Assembly (NCBI GenBank): GCA_964496705.1
Contig: CAZCBJ010000082.1
Span: 1 to 15,762 of the forward strand
Direction of reading: 5' to 3'
Length of the DNA stretch: 15,762 nt
Source: CAZCBJ01 sp964496705
GTDB lineage: Bacteria; Chloroflexota; Anaerolineae; Anaerolineales; Anaerolineaceae
Shown here: positions 1 through 6,824 of the stretch, one piece after another
Position numbering within the stretch: position 1 is the stretch's first letter
How the letters are laid out: each line of letters starts with the position of its first letter
The notes under the pieces: generated by a model
What the model was told of the DNA's origin: nothing
The model's input: the letters and a program-made list of their open reading frames with translations, nothing else
The model's database searches: none
Position numbers and translations under genes: made by a program

Positions 1-720
1 TCGGCGGTGGTTCTCACGTTGACTTTCTCCCCCAACTGGCAGGGATTGCTGCTCGGGCTGGTTGTGGTGGTCGGTGGGTTGTTGCTGGGACGCATCCCAT
101 TGCGTTTTGCGTTGCGCGGGTTGGTGCCGCCGCTGCCGTTTTTGCTCATTCTCGCCCTGCTGCAGATTGTCTTTCCGTGGAACCGCTCAGATGCCGGGGC
201 GCTGTGGCGTTTCTGGATTTTCACCATTACGCCTGTCAGCCTGCTGGCCGGGGGCATGCTCTTGCTGCGTTTTCTGGCATTAATTTTAGCGATCAGCCTG
301 ACCACGTTCTGTCTGTCCACCTCGCAGTTGATTCATGGCTTGGACAGGCTGCTCAGCCCGCTGCGCCGGATGGGGTTGCCCACCCGCGACTTGGTGATGG
401 TGATTCAAATCACTTTGCGCTTTTTACCGCTGCTCGCCCAGGTCACCGAGCGGATTGCCAAAGCTCAGGCCTCGCGCGGTGCGGATTGGGGTTCGGCGAG
501 AGGTAATCTCATCCAACGGGTGCGCCAAGTTGCGCCGTTGATTGTTCCCATGTTTTTAGCCGCGCTGCAGAAGGGCGAAAACATGGCACTGGCGATGGAT
601 GCCCGCGCGTATGGCAGTCATCCCTCGCCCACTTCCATGATGGAAATGCGCTTCACCGCACGGGATGCCTTGTGCGTTTTGCTAGTGCTCGGTTTGTGCG
701 TGTTGATCCTACAGCTTTGA
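1..720 (+). CDS. ECF transporter transmembrane T component (EcfT/CbiQ family), 5' end cut by the window
   Basis: Energising membrane subunit of an energy-coupling factor vitamin transporter, which links the ATPases to the substrate-binding S subunit. The frame is open from base 1 and a GTG at 7 is only an internal candidate, so the true start lies upstream; about 239 residues are visible against a usual 250-270. Hydrophobic segments are seen near residues 10-30, 40-60, 78-100 and at the C-terminus (about 220-237). The cytoplasmic coupling region carries the two family signatures: QASRGAD (about residues 153-159) and AMDARAYG (about 195-202), the Ala-Arg-Gly type motifs that dock on the ATPases. 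The second has Ala where Gly is common. Its stop lies inside the end of the opposing EcfS gene. The ATPase genes are expected upstream, outside the window. Family assignment is secure; the transported vitamin cannot be told from this subunit. Confidence 0.88.
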   Translation, partial: SAVVLTLTFSPNWQGLLLGLVVVVGGLLLGRIPLRFALRGLVPPLPFLLILALLQIVFPWNRSDAGALWRFWIFTITPVSLLAGGMLLLRFLALILAISLTTFCLSTSQLIHGLDRLLSPLRRMGLPTRDLVMVIQITLRFLPLLAQVTERIAKAQASRGADWGSARGNLIQRVRQVAPLIVPMFLAALQKGENMALAMDARAYGSHPSPTSMMEMRFTARDALCVLLVLGLCVLILQL

Positions 721-1263
721 GCCGGTGCGGCCGACTTGTATACGCCGCCAGGCGGCAACCACCAACAGGGTCAACAGCGCCGAGACGCCTGCTTCGGGAA
801 GGCCGTTGGTGACCGCGATGGGCGCGACGATGGCGAGGGGTAAAAAGCCCAGCACTACGATCATGCCCAACACCAGCACGGTGTTGGTCAGGCTGCCAAC
901 GATACCGGCGGTGATCAACCCCACTGCCGGCCAGCGCTGCAGGGCGCGCCACACCAGCCAGGTCAACGGACCGATGAACAACCGCGGCAGTACGGCAAGC
1001 AGTGGATTGGTAAACCACACATCCGTAGGGCCGTTGGGGGCGATGGCCGCCTGAAGCATGCTAAATAACCCGAAGATCAGGCCGATCAACAGTCCGACCA
1101 CCGGACCTTCGAGGATGGCGCCGATAATCACCGGAACATGCATGATGGTCAAGGAGGCGCCGCTGAACCAGGGTAGAAAACCCAGGCGTGTGATGCCCAG
1201 CAGCACGGCGATGGCGCTCAGCACGCCGGTGATGACAATTTTTCTTGTCCGTTCTTGTGGCAT
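709..1263 (-). CDS. ECF transporter S component (substrate-binding membrane subunit)
   Basis: Predicted 184-residue integral membrane protein of the ECF S-component superfamily (FolT/PanT-like, PF12822 type), the subunit that gives vitamin specificity. About six hydrophobic segments are seen. Residues 36-63 (from GASLTIMHVPVIIGAI onward) and 119-136 (GSLTNTVLVLG) follow the pattern of this family. I chose the ATG at 1263 because AAGGAGA lies about 6 bases upstream; a longer frame to 1290 would overlap the esterase stop and lacks a ribosome site. It lies 16 bases after the esterase and is probably co-transcribed with it. Its end overlaps the opposing EcfT gene by 12 bases. The substrate (folate, pantothenate or another small molecule) cannot be fixed from sequence. 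Confidence 0.8.
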   Translation of the reverse strand: MPQERTRKIVITGVLSAIAVLLGITRLGFLPWFSGASLTIMHVPVIIGAILEGPVVGLLIGLIFGLFSMLQAAIAPNGPTDVWFTNPLLAVLPRLFIGPLTWLVWRALQRWPAVGLITAGIVGSLTNTVLVLGMIVVLGFLPLAIVAPIAVTNGLPEAGVSALLTLLVVAAWRRIQVGRTGSKL

Positions 1264-1279
1264 TCTCTTCTCCTTTAAA

Positions 1280-2038
1280 TTATAAGACACGGTCTAGGAA
1301 ATAGGGCAACATGCGCCGCCACCATTGCCAATCGTGATTGACGTCATGCCCCCAAACGTCAATCCAGGCCGGGATGCCCTTGGATTTGAGCACTTGCTGC
1401 ATGTCGCGAGTATCTTTTAATACCCGGTCTTCTTGAGCGCCCTGTCCGGCGCAGATCACAATCCGGCTGCGGCGAAAGGTTTCCAGCAATTCCGCGTCTT
1501 CCAAATTAGGCAGATAAAAAAGCGGTGAATTGTAATACACCGCGTCGTCCTTGTAATCGCCGATAAAATGGTCCAGGCGGTAGTATCCGCTCATCGCCAC
1601 CAACGCATCCATCACATCCGGATGGCGGAAAAAGAAATTGGCTGAATGATAGGCGCCCATGCTGACCCCGGTGGCGAGGAACTTCTGTGGGGTGTTGGCA
1701 CAGTGGTTTTTGATGAAAGGGATGACTTCGTGGTAGACGTAATGGTCATATTGCTCGTGCCGGGTTACGCGCTCGGCAGGCGTTACACCCAGATTGCGCC
1801 AGGATTGGTCGTCAACGCTGTCAATGGTGTACACCTTGATCCGTCCGCCGTCAATCATCGGTCGAATGGCGTCTATCATGCCATATTCGTCGAACTCATA
1901 GAACCTTCCAGGCTGGGACGGGAAAACCAGCACCGGTTTTCCATACCATCCGTAAGCCTTTAATTCCATATCCTGCCCCAGGCTTGGGCTAAACCATTTG
2001 TGGTATTCTACGCGGGTGGTCGTTTCCATACCAATCAT
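1280..2038 (-). CDS. Alpha/beta-hydrolase esterase (esterase D / COG4947-like)
   Basis: Cytoplasmic 252-residue serine esterase of the putative-esterase family (PF00756 type). The nucleophile elbow GVSMG puts the catalytic serine at residue 126. A candidate acid lies in the AGQGAQED stretch (197-204) and the catalytic histidine is in GHDVNH (230-235). There is no signal peptide, so an intracellular substrate is likely. Related proteins hydrolyse small acyl or thioesters; the substrate here is unknown. The start is uncertain: ATG at 2038 has only a distant AAGGAAG, while ATG at 2029 (giving METTTR) sits just downstream of a TATAAT at 2042-2037 on this strand, so a nearly leaderless mRNA from 2029 is possible. 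It is the first gene of a two-gene unit with the ECF S component. Confidence 0.8.
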   Translation of the reverse strand: MIGMETTTRVEYHKWFSPSLGQDMELKAYGWYGKPVLVFPSQPGRFYEFDEYGMIDAIRPMIDGGRIKVYTIDSVDDQSWRNLGVTPAERVTRHEQYDHYVYHEVIPFIKNHCANTPQKFLATGVSMGAYHSANFFFRHPDVMDALVAMSGYYRLDHFIGDYKDDAVYYNSPLFYLPNLEDAELLETFRRSRIVICAGQGAQEDRVLKDTRDMQQVLKSKGIPAWIDVWGHDVNHDWQWWRRMLPYFLDRVL

Positions 2039-2122
2039 TATATAGATTGAGTGAGACTTCCTTTATCTGTTGATCAGGCTTTATGATATCTTGAAATTGT
2101 CGTTTTGCAAAGACGGGGCATC

Positions 2123-2133
2123 TCTTCAGAAGA
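2123..2133. promoter_or_regulatory. Perfect short palindrome in the esterase/deoR intergenic region
   Basis: TCTTC-A-GAAGA is a perfect 5-base-arm palindrome in the 187-base divergent region between the esterase and the DeoR-type gene, upstream of the deoR -35 box. It could be a regulator half-site or chance; nothing else supports it. Confidence 0.2.
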
Positions 2134-2151
2134 ATTTCGAGAGGTGTATGA

Positions 2152-2179
2152 TTGAATCTTTGATCTTTTGTTGTATAAT
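2152..2179 (+). promoter_or_regulatory. Promoter of the deoR-SIS-GH4 operon
   Basis: TTGAAT (2152-2157) and a perfect TATAAT (2174-2179) are separated by 16 bases, a good sigma-70 type match. The predicted start is near 2185, about 40 bases before the GTG start codon. It lies immediately upstream of the direct repeat at 2183-2201. Confidence 0.65.
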
Positions 2180-2182
2180 TAT

Positions 2183-2201
2183 GATGGATTACGACGGATT
2201 A
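2183..2201 (+). promoter_or_regulatory. Candidate DeoR operator: direct repeat at the transcription start
   Basis: GATGGATTA (2183-2191) and GACGGATTA (2193-2201) form a direct repeat with a 10-base period, one helical turn. They cover the predicted transcription start just after the -10 box. DeoR-type repressors often control their own operon through short repeated sites at the promoter, so autorepression is the natural reading. This is inferred from position and spacing only. Confidence 0.4.
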
Positions 2202-2225
2202 TGAGCGATAGAAGGACGGCATGAC

Positions 2226-2996
2226 GTGATCAAACTATCTGCCGTGGAACGTCAGCAAAAGATAGCCGAACAAATCGAACGACAGAGGCGCATTACGATA
2301 GATGAAATATGCACTCACTTTAGGGTGAGTCAAGCGACTGCGCGCCGCGATCTTGAGACACTGGCTGATCAGGGGCGTATCCAGCGGGTGCATGGGGGCG
2401 CTATCTATACCCAAGTCACTTCACCCGAATCGCCGGTGATTCAGCGGCGTTCTGAACAGACAGAAGAAAAGAAGCGGATCGGTGCTGTCGCGGCTGGTAT
2501 GGTTCGAGACGGGGAATCCCTTTTCATTTCCAGCGGGACGACCTCCCTGGAGGTGGCCCTGCATTTGCGTGATCATAAGAATCTGACTGTTGTGACCAAT
2601 TCACTGCTTGTTTTGGATGCTCTGGTGAATACGCCTGCAATCAATATGATCATGCTGGGCGGCATGCTCAGGTCAAGCGAAATGTCAGTGCTTGGTCATA
2701 TCACCGAGCAGGCGATGGCAGAGCTGCGAGTGGACTGGGTTTTCCTTGGCATCCGCGCGATTCACGCGCAGCACGGTCTGACCAGCGAGTACCTTCCGGA
2801 GGTCATGACCGATCGCGCTATCTTGCGCATCGGACGCGAGATTGTCGTGGTTGCCGACCATACCAAACTGGGGATGGTTTCCACTGCTTACGTGGCACCG
2901 ATCAGCGCCATTCATACACTGATCACGGACCGGGGCGCATCCGAGGAGCGTATTCAACCTTTTTTGCAACAGGGTATTCGCATACTATTGGCTTAA
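2226..2996 (+). CDS. DeoR/GlpR-family transcriptional regulator of sugar metabolism
   Basis: A 256-residue DNA-binding repressor. Residues about 6-58 are the DeoR winged helix-turn-helix (AVERQQKIAEQI, then the recognition helix VSQATARRDLETL and wing IQRVHGGAI). Residues about 75-235 are the DeoRC sensor domain, an ISOCOT fold that normally binds a sugar phosphate; its loop reads SSGTTS, where many members have an Asp before GTT. GTG at 2226 was chosen because AAGGA at 2213-2217 is well spaced and the protein then begins at the usual family position. It is followed after 13 bases by the SIS gene and then the GH4 gene, so it most likely represses this operon until a sugar phosphate from the pathway accumulates. 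Confidence 0.92.
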   Translation: MIKLSAVERQQKIAEQIERQRRITIDEICTHFRVSQATARRDLETLADQGRIQRVHGGAIYTQVTSPESPVIQRRSEQTEEKKRIGAVAAGMVRDGESLFISSGTTSLEVALHLRDHKNLTVVTNSLLVLDALVNTPAINMIMLGGMLRSSEMSVLGHITEQAMAELRVDWVFLGIRAIHAQHGLTSEYLPEVMTDRAILRIGREIVVVADHTKLGMVSTAYVAPISAIHTLITDRGASEERIQPFLQQGIRILLA

Positions 2997-3009
2997 CAGG
3001 AGGCTAGTC

Positions 3010-4053
3010 ATGGCAGATCGTGGAGAATTTACATATCAGGAAATCCTGCGTCAACCGCAAGCTTGGGCTGACGCTTTGGAACGACTGGAGGCGCAGCGGA
3101 GAGCAATCATCGATTTTGTCCATTCCGGAGGGTATGACCAGGTAATATTTACCGGCTGTGGGTCACCTTTCTTCCTTGCGCGGGCCTTAAAGCCATATTT
3201 TCAGCAAGTGACAGGTGTTCCGGCTGAAGCAGTTCCTGCCTCAGAAATCTTCCTTTACCCTCGCAGCACGCTTCCGTCGCGAGGAAAACCGTTGTTGGTG
3301 GCGCTCTCACGCTCTGGAGAGACTTCGGAAGTGCTCAAGGCAGTCGAAACCTTCAAGAGTCGATTTGGCGAGCACGTGATTGCTTTGAGCCCCTATGCGG
3401 ACCGTCCGCTCAATCAGGTGACCACCCTGAGCCTGACCGCGCCACTCGGTCAGGAGGTCAGTATCGCGCAGACCGTGGCGTTTACCTGCATGCAGGTGCT
3501 GGGACAGGGCTTCAGCCACCTGTTCGCCGGTCAATCATTGGATGGTTTCGCGTCATTGGTTCAGGCGGGCAAAAGCTTGCTGGAACGCTACGGGCAGGCT
3601 GCACAGGAGATCGGCGGGAACCTATCCATTGACCGGGTGTATTTCCTGGGTTCTGAGGCGCGTTACGGCTTGGCATGTGAGACCAACTTGAAGATGAAAG
3701 AAATGAGCCTGACCCATGCAGAAGCCTTTCACTTCATGGAATTTCGCCACGGACCCAAAGCCATGATAACCCGCGAGGCATTGGTGGTTGGGATGATCTC
3801 CCGCGCTGCCCGCGCTGAGGAAACCCGGGTGCTGCAAGATATGAAGCAATTAGGCGGCAATATCCTGGTGTTGGGCAACCAGTTGGCGCAGGGCATTGGC
3901 GATATCCTGTTTGATTTCCAGACTGATCTGGAAGAGGGGTATGATTTGCCGCTCTATCTGCCGCTGCTGCAATTGGTGGCTTATGCCCGCTCATTGCAAA
4001 AAGGGCTGGATCCTGACAATCCCACCAATCTGGACGCGGTGGTTTTTATCTAA
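3010..4053 (+). CDS. Double-SIS sugar-phosphate isomerase/deaminase (AgaS/GlmS-isomerase-like)
   Basis: Cytoplasmic 347-residue protein with two SIS domains, about residues 40-170 and 205-335. Visible motifs are TGCGSPFFLA (48-57), ALSRSGETSEVL (98-109, the phosphosugar-binding serine/threonine loop), QEVSIAQT (148-155) and FRHGP (245-249), the last being typical of AgaS and related ketose/aldose isomerases. The glutaminase domain of GlmS is absent, so it is not a glucosamine-6-phosphate synthase. It probably isomerises or deaminates an amino-sugar or sugar phosphate. CAGGAGG at 2997-3003 gives a strong ribosome site. Placed between a DeoR repressor and a GH4 glycosidase, it suggests use of an amino-sugar-containing oligosaccharide. 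The exact substrate is not readable. Confidence 0.85.
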   Translation: MADRGEFTYQEILRQPQAWADALERLEAQRRAIIDFVHSGGYDQVIFTGCGSPFFLARALKPYFQQVTGVPAEAVPASEIFLYPRSTLPSRGKPLLVALSRSGETSEVLKAVETFKSRFGEHVIALSPYADRPLNQVTTLSLTAPLGQEVSIAQTVAFTCMQVLGQGFSHLFAGQSLDGFASLVQAGKSLLERYGQAAQEIGGNLSIDRVYFLGSEARYGLACETNLKMKEMSLTHAEAFHFMEFRHGPKAMITREALVVGMISRAARAEETRVLQDMKQLGGNILVLGNQLAQGIGDILFDFQTDLEEGYDLPLYLPLLQLVAYARSLQKGLDPDNPTNLDAVVFI

Positions 4054-4075
4054 AAATTATTTAAGGAGAGTTGAT

Positions 4076-5440
4076 ATGAAGGAACGCATCGTTTTGATCG
4101 GCGCGGGAAGCGCCATGTTCACCCTCGGCCTGGTTGCCGATCTTCTTTTCCGCGGCGAAGAGACCGAAATCGCATTGGTGGATACCAACCCCGAAGCGCT
4201 GGAAGTGGCTGAACGACTGACCCACAAGATGATCACCGCGCGTAAAGCGCCCTTCACCCTGGCGGCTTCGGTCGACCGGCGTAAGGTGCTCAAAGATGCC
4301 AGTGTGGTCATTTGCACCATCGGTGTTGGCAGCCGCCGCGCCTGGGAGCAGGATGTTTTCATCCCGCGCAAGTACGGTATTTACATGCCGGTTGGCGATA
4401 CGGCCGGACCGGGTGGATCGTCTCGCGCGCTGCGCATGATTCCGCCGATGGTGGACATCGCCAGGGATGTGCTGGATCTGGCGCCGCAAGCTCTGTTTTT
4501 TAACTATGGAAATCCGATGGCGCCAGTGTGCCGCGCGGTGCGCAAGGCCACCGGGGCGAACATGGTCGGTTTGTGCCACGGTGTCAATCACATCGCGCAA
4601 TACCTGGCGAATCATCTGAATGTGCCCGTATCTGATCTGCAATACACCGCGGTGGGGATTAATCACCTGACCTGGTTTACGCAGGTGCGGGTGAAAGGCA
4701 AGGACGCCATGCCGCGCCTGCACACGATTGCCGATCAGATTATCAGCAAAGCTCCGCGGGCGGATGCGCCGTATGACCCGGTTGAAGCTGAAAAATACAA
4801 AGAAGCCTTTGGCACCAAGCTCGGCGATCCGTTTGCCTGGCATCTTTTCAAATTGTTCAACGCTTTTCCGGCAGTGGTGGACCGCCATATCGTAGAATTT
4901 TTCCCGCATTTATTCCGTGATGGACAGTATTACGGACAGAAGCTGGGAATTGAAGCATTCAGTTTCGAGGGAACGATTGCGGCGGGCGATAAAATATATG
5001 ATGACATGGCCGCCGAAGCCCGCAGCCCTCACCCGCTTCCGGCAGACTATTTTGAGCGTCTGAGTGGTGAGCATGAACAGGTGGTCGAGATCATCGACTC
5101 GATTCGCCAGGAGACCCGCAAGGTTTACTCTGCCAACCTGCCTAACACAGGTCAGGTGCCCAATCTGCCCGCAGATGTGATCGTTGAAGGACCGGCGGTG
5201 GCGGACGGAGAGGGTTTGCGGGCGATTGTTCAACCGCCGCTGCCTTCAGCAATTGCCGGCAGCCTGGCGACGCGTTTTCTGTGGGCTGAAACGATTGTTG
5301 AAGCCGCATTGGAAGGCAGCCGGGAGAAATTCATCCAAGCATTGATTCTGGACGGCTACGTGAGATCGCCAGAGCAGGCTGCTGCGTTGGCAGATGAGCT
5401 GCTGGCTGCCCAGGAGGAATACCTGCCCCAGTTCAAGTAG
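4076..5440 (+). CDS. Glycoside hydrolase family 4 alpha-glycosidase-like enzyme
   Basis: A 454-residue cytoplasmic GH4 enzyme; this family cleaves glycosides by an unusual NAD- and Mn-dependent oxidation-elimination route. Residues 1-15 form the NAD-binding Rossmann start (GAGSAMFT). NP at 146-147, CHG at 167-169 and INHL at 195-198 are GH4 signatures; Cys167 and His197 are the expected metal ligands, about 30 residues apart as in characterised members. DTAGPGGSSRALR (108-120) fits the alpha-glycosidase side (alpha-galactosidase, glucosidase or uronidase) better than the phospho-beta-glucosidases, but specificity is open. ATG at 4076 is preferred over longer in-frame starts because AAGGAG at 4063-4068 precedes it and the Rossmann motif then sits at the N-terminus; a longer frame would run back into the SIS gene. 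It is the last gene of the deoR operon. Confidence 0.92.
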   Translation: MKERIVLIGAGSAMFTLGLVADLLFRGEETEIALVDTNPEALEVAERLTHKMITARKAPFTLAASVDRRKVLKDASVVICTIGVGSRRAWEQDVFIPRKYGIYMPVGDTAGPGGSSRALRMIPPMVDIARDVLDLAPQALFFNYGNPMAPVCRAVRKATGANMVGLCHGVNHIAQYLANHLNVPVSDLQYTAVGINHLTWFTQVRVKGKDAMPRLHTIADQIISKAPRADAPYDPVEAEKYKEAFGTKLGDPFAWHLFKLFNAFPAVVDRHIVEFFPHLFRDGQYYGQKLGIEAFSFEGTIAAGDKIYDDMAAEARSPHPLPADYFERLSGEHEQVVEIIDSIRQETRKVYSANLPNTGQVPNLPADVIVEGPAVADGEGLRAIVQPPLPSAIAGSLATRFLWAETIVEAALEGSREKFIQALILDGYVRSPEQAAALADELLAAQEEYLPQFK

Positions 5441-5467
5441 TCGGCTCGATTCTCCAATTTTCTTAAG

Positions 5468-5508
5468 CAGATGGGCGCTCTCGACAGTGCCCATCTGTTA
5501 TAATTTTT
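5468..5508 (+). terminator. Rho-independent terminator of the GH4 operon
   Basis: Arms CAGATGGGC (5468-5476) and GCCCATCTG (5489-5497) pair perfectly over 9 bases, with a few more possible pairs inside. The tail ATTTTT ends at 5508. The tail is interrupted by TATAAT at 5499-5504, so termination may be leaky and the same bases may act as a -10 box for the next gene. Confidence 0.7.
5496..5504 (+). promoter_or_regulatory. Extended -10 promoter element inside the terminator tail
   Basis: TG-T-TATAAT (5496-5504) is an extended -10 box that could start transcription near 5511, about 30 bases before the ATG at 5542. No convincing -35 is seen at the right distance, which extended -10 promoters can do without. 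It shares bases with the preceding terminator. Confidence 0.45.
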
Positions 5509-5541
5509 GCCGCGTGGGCATATTGGTTGGGAAGGTGGTGC

Positions 5542-6684
5542 ATGACGCAAAAAGTATTTGTCAGCGGCTGCTTTGATTTACTCCACAGTGGACACATCGA
5601 GTTTTTTCAAGAAGCTGCCAGCTACGGCGACCTGTATGTGGCCATCGGCTCAGATCGCACGGTTTTTGACCTCAAAGGACGCGAGCCGATTAATACCGAA
5701 GATGAGCGTCTGTTCATGGTTGGGTCAGTTTCCTGTGTTAAACATGCTTTCATCTCCCGGGGTTCGGGCATCCTTGATTTTATCAGCGAGCTGAAAGAAA
5801 TCCAACCGGATTTATTCATTGTCAATGAAGACGGCAATGTCCCGGCCAAGCGCGAGCTTTGCCAGCTTCTGGGGATTGAGTATCTCGTGTTGAAGCGCAA
5901 ACCGCATCATGGGCTGGCTGCCCGCTCCACCACCGCCCTGCGCGGAATGAACTTGATCCCTTACCGCATTGATCTGGCTGGCGGCTGGCTGGACCAGCCT
6001 TACGTATCCAGACATTATCCCGGCTCGGTGATCACCGTGTCCATTGAACCGACGATTGAATTCAATGAGCGCAGCGGCATGGCTTCCAGCACGCGTCGTA
6101 AAGCGATTGACCTGTGGGGCAGCCGCCTGCCGGTATCGCAAGAGGAAAAACTGGCCAAGGTCCTGTTTTGTTATGACAATCCGCCCGGAACGGAGGAAAT
6201 ATCCGGCTCGCAGGACGCGATTGGGATTGTGTTTCCTGGGGTGAATAAGTCGTACTATGAAGGGCAGTACTGGCCTTCCAAGATCGATATTTGCCGCGAT
6301 GAGGATGTTTTGGACTTTATCCAGAAATCCCTCTATCTCATCCCGCTGGGGCCGCGGGCTTCTGATTTCAGTGTGCTGAGCAACACTCGCATCACCCGAG
6401 CCCGCGCCCGAGCGCTGGCTGAAGCCGCCGAATCCTGCTGGCAGGCGATCCTCCATAAGGACGTGGAGAAATTTGGGCATTTCTTCCGCAAATCTTTCGA
6501 AGGCCAGATCGCCATGTTCCCCAACATGGTCAACGATTCGATCTTTCGCTTAATGGACCAGTATCGCCACCGCGCACTGGGGTGGAAATTATCAGGGGCG
6601 GGCGGCGGCGGTTATTTGATCTTCGTCTGCGACCAACCTTTGGAAGATGCAATCACCATCGTCGTGCGCCGGCCAGACGATTAA
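5542..6684 (+). CDS. Fused nucleotidyltransferase (HxGH class) - GHMP sugar kinase
   Basis: A 380-residue two-domain protein. Residues 1-135 are a cytidylyltransferase/adenylyltransferase domain like the C-terminal half of HldE: CFDLLHSGH (10-18, catalytic HSGH) and RSTTAL (129-134) in the position of the usual ISTT motif. Residues about 138-375 are a GHMP kinase of the HddA/L-fucokinase type: PYRIDLAGGW (140-149), a degenerate glycine-rich loop SGMASSTRRKA (178-188), GSQDAIGIVFPG (222-233) and SGAGGGG (351-357). Together they could phosphorylate a sugar and then couple it to a nucleotide, giving an NDP-sugar for glycans. ATG at 5542 follows GAAGGTGG; TTG at 5527 is a weaker alternative. It stands alone between a terminator and the CarH promoter. 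The sugar and nucleotide are not known. Confidence 0.82.
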   Translation: MTQKVFVSGCFDLLHSGHIEFFQEAASYGDLYVAIGSDRTVFDLKGREPINTEDERLFMVGSVSCVKHAFISRGSGILDFISELKEIQPDLFIVNEDGNVPAKRELCQLLGIEYLVLKRKPHHGLAARSTTALRGMNLIPYRIDLAGGWLDQPYVSRHYPGSVITVSIEPTIEFNERSGMASSTRRKAIDLWGSRLPVSQEEKLAKVLFCYDNPPGTEEISGSQDAIGIVFPGVNKSYYEGQYWPSKIDICRDEDVLDFIQKSLYLIPLGPRASDFSVLSNTRITRARARALAEAAESCWQAILHKDVEKFGHFFRKSFEGQIAMFPNMVNDSIFRLMDQYRHRALGWKLSGAGGGGYLIFVCDQPLEDAITIVVRRPDD

Positions 6685-6749
6685 CCCGCTCTTAACATCG
6701 CACCACTTTACAATCGCTTAATAATTTGCTCAGAAGACCGCTGGCAGCA

Positions 6750-6777
6750 TTGTTTCAGGACTAAACGTATGTATAAT
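6750..6777 (+). promoter_or_regulatory. Promoter of the CarH-TGT-methyltransferase operon
   Basis: TTGTTT (6750-6755) and a perfect TATAAT (6772-6777) with a 16-base spacer lie about 48 bases before the CarH-like ATG. The pentamer ATGTA occurs twice over the -10 region (6769-6773 and 6776-6780). CarH-type repressors bind sites overlapping their promoters, so this is where autoregulation would act, but I do not see a clear match to a known operator. Confidence 0.6.
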
Positions 6778-6824
6778 GTAGGCGTAAGCATCTCCGCATA
6801 TATTGGTGGAAAGGACCGCACTGC

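Noticed and set aside
3896..4075. N-terminal extension of the GH4 protein
   Set aside because: It would overlap the SIS gene in another frame and place the Rossmann motif 60 residues in; ATG 4076 has a strong ribosome site.
4061..4909. Long open frame on the minus strand inside the GH4 gene
   Set aside because: No recognisable domain, no ribosome site, and composition typical of the antisense of a codon-biased gene. The GH4 protein on the other strand is certain.
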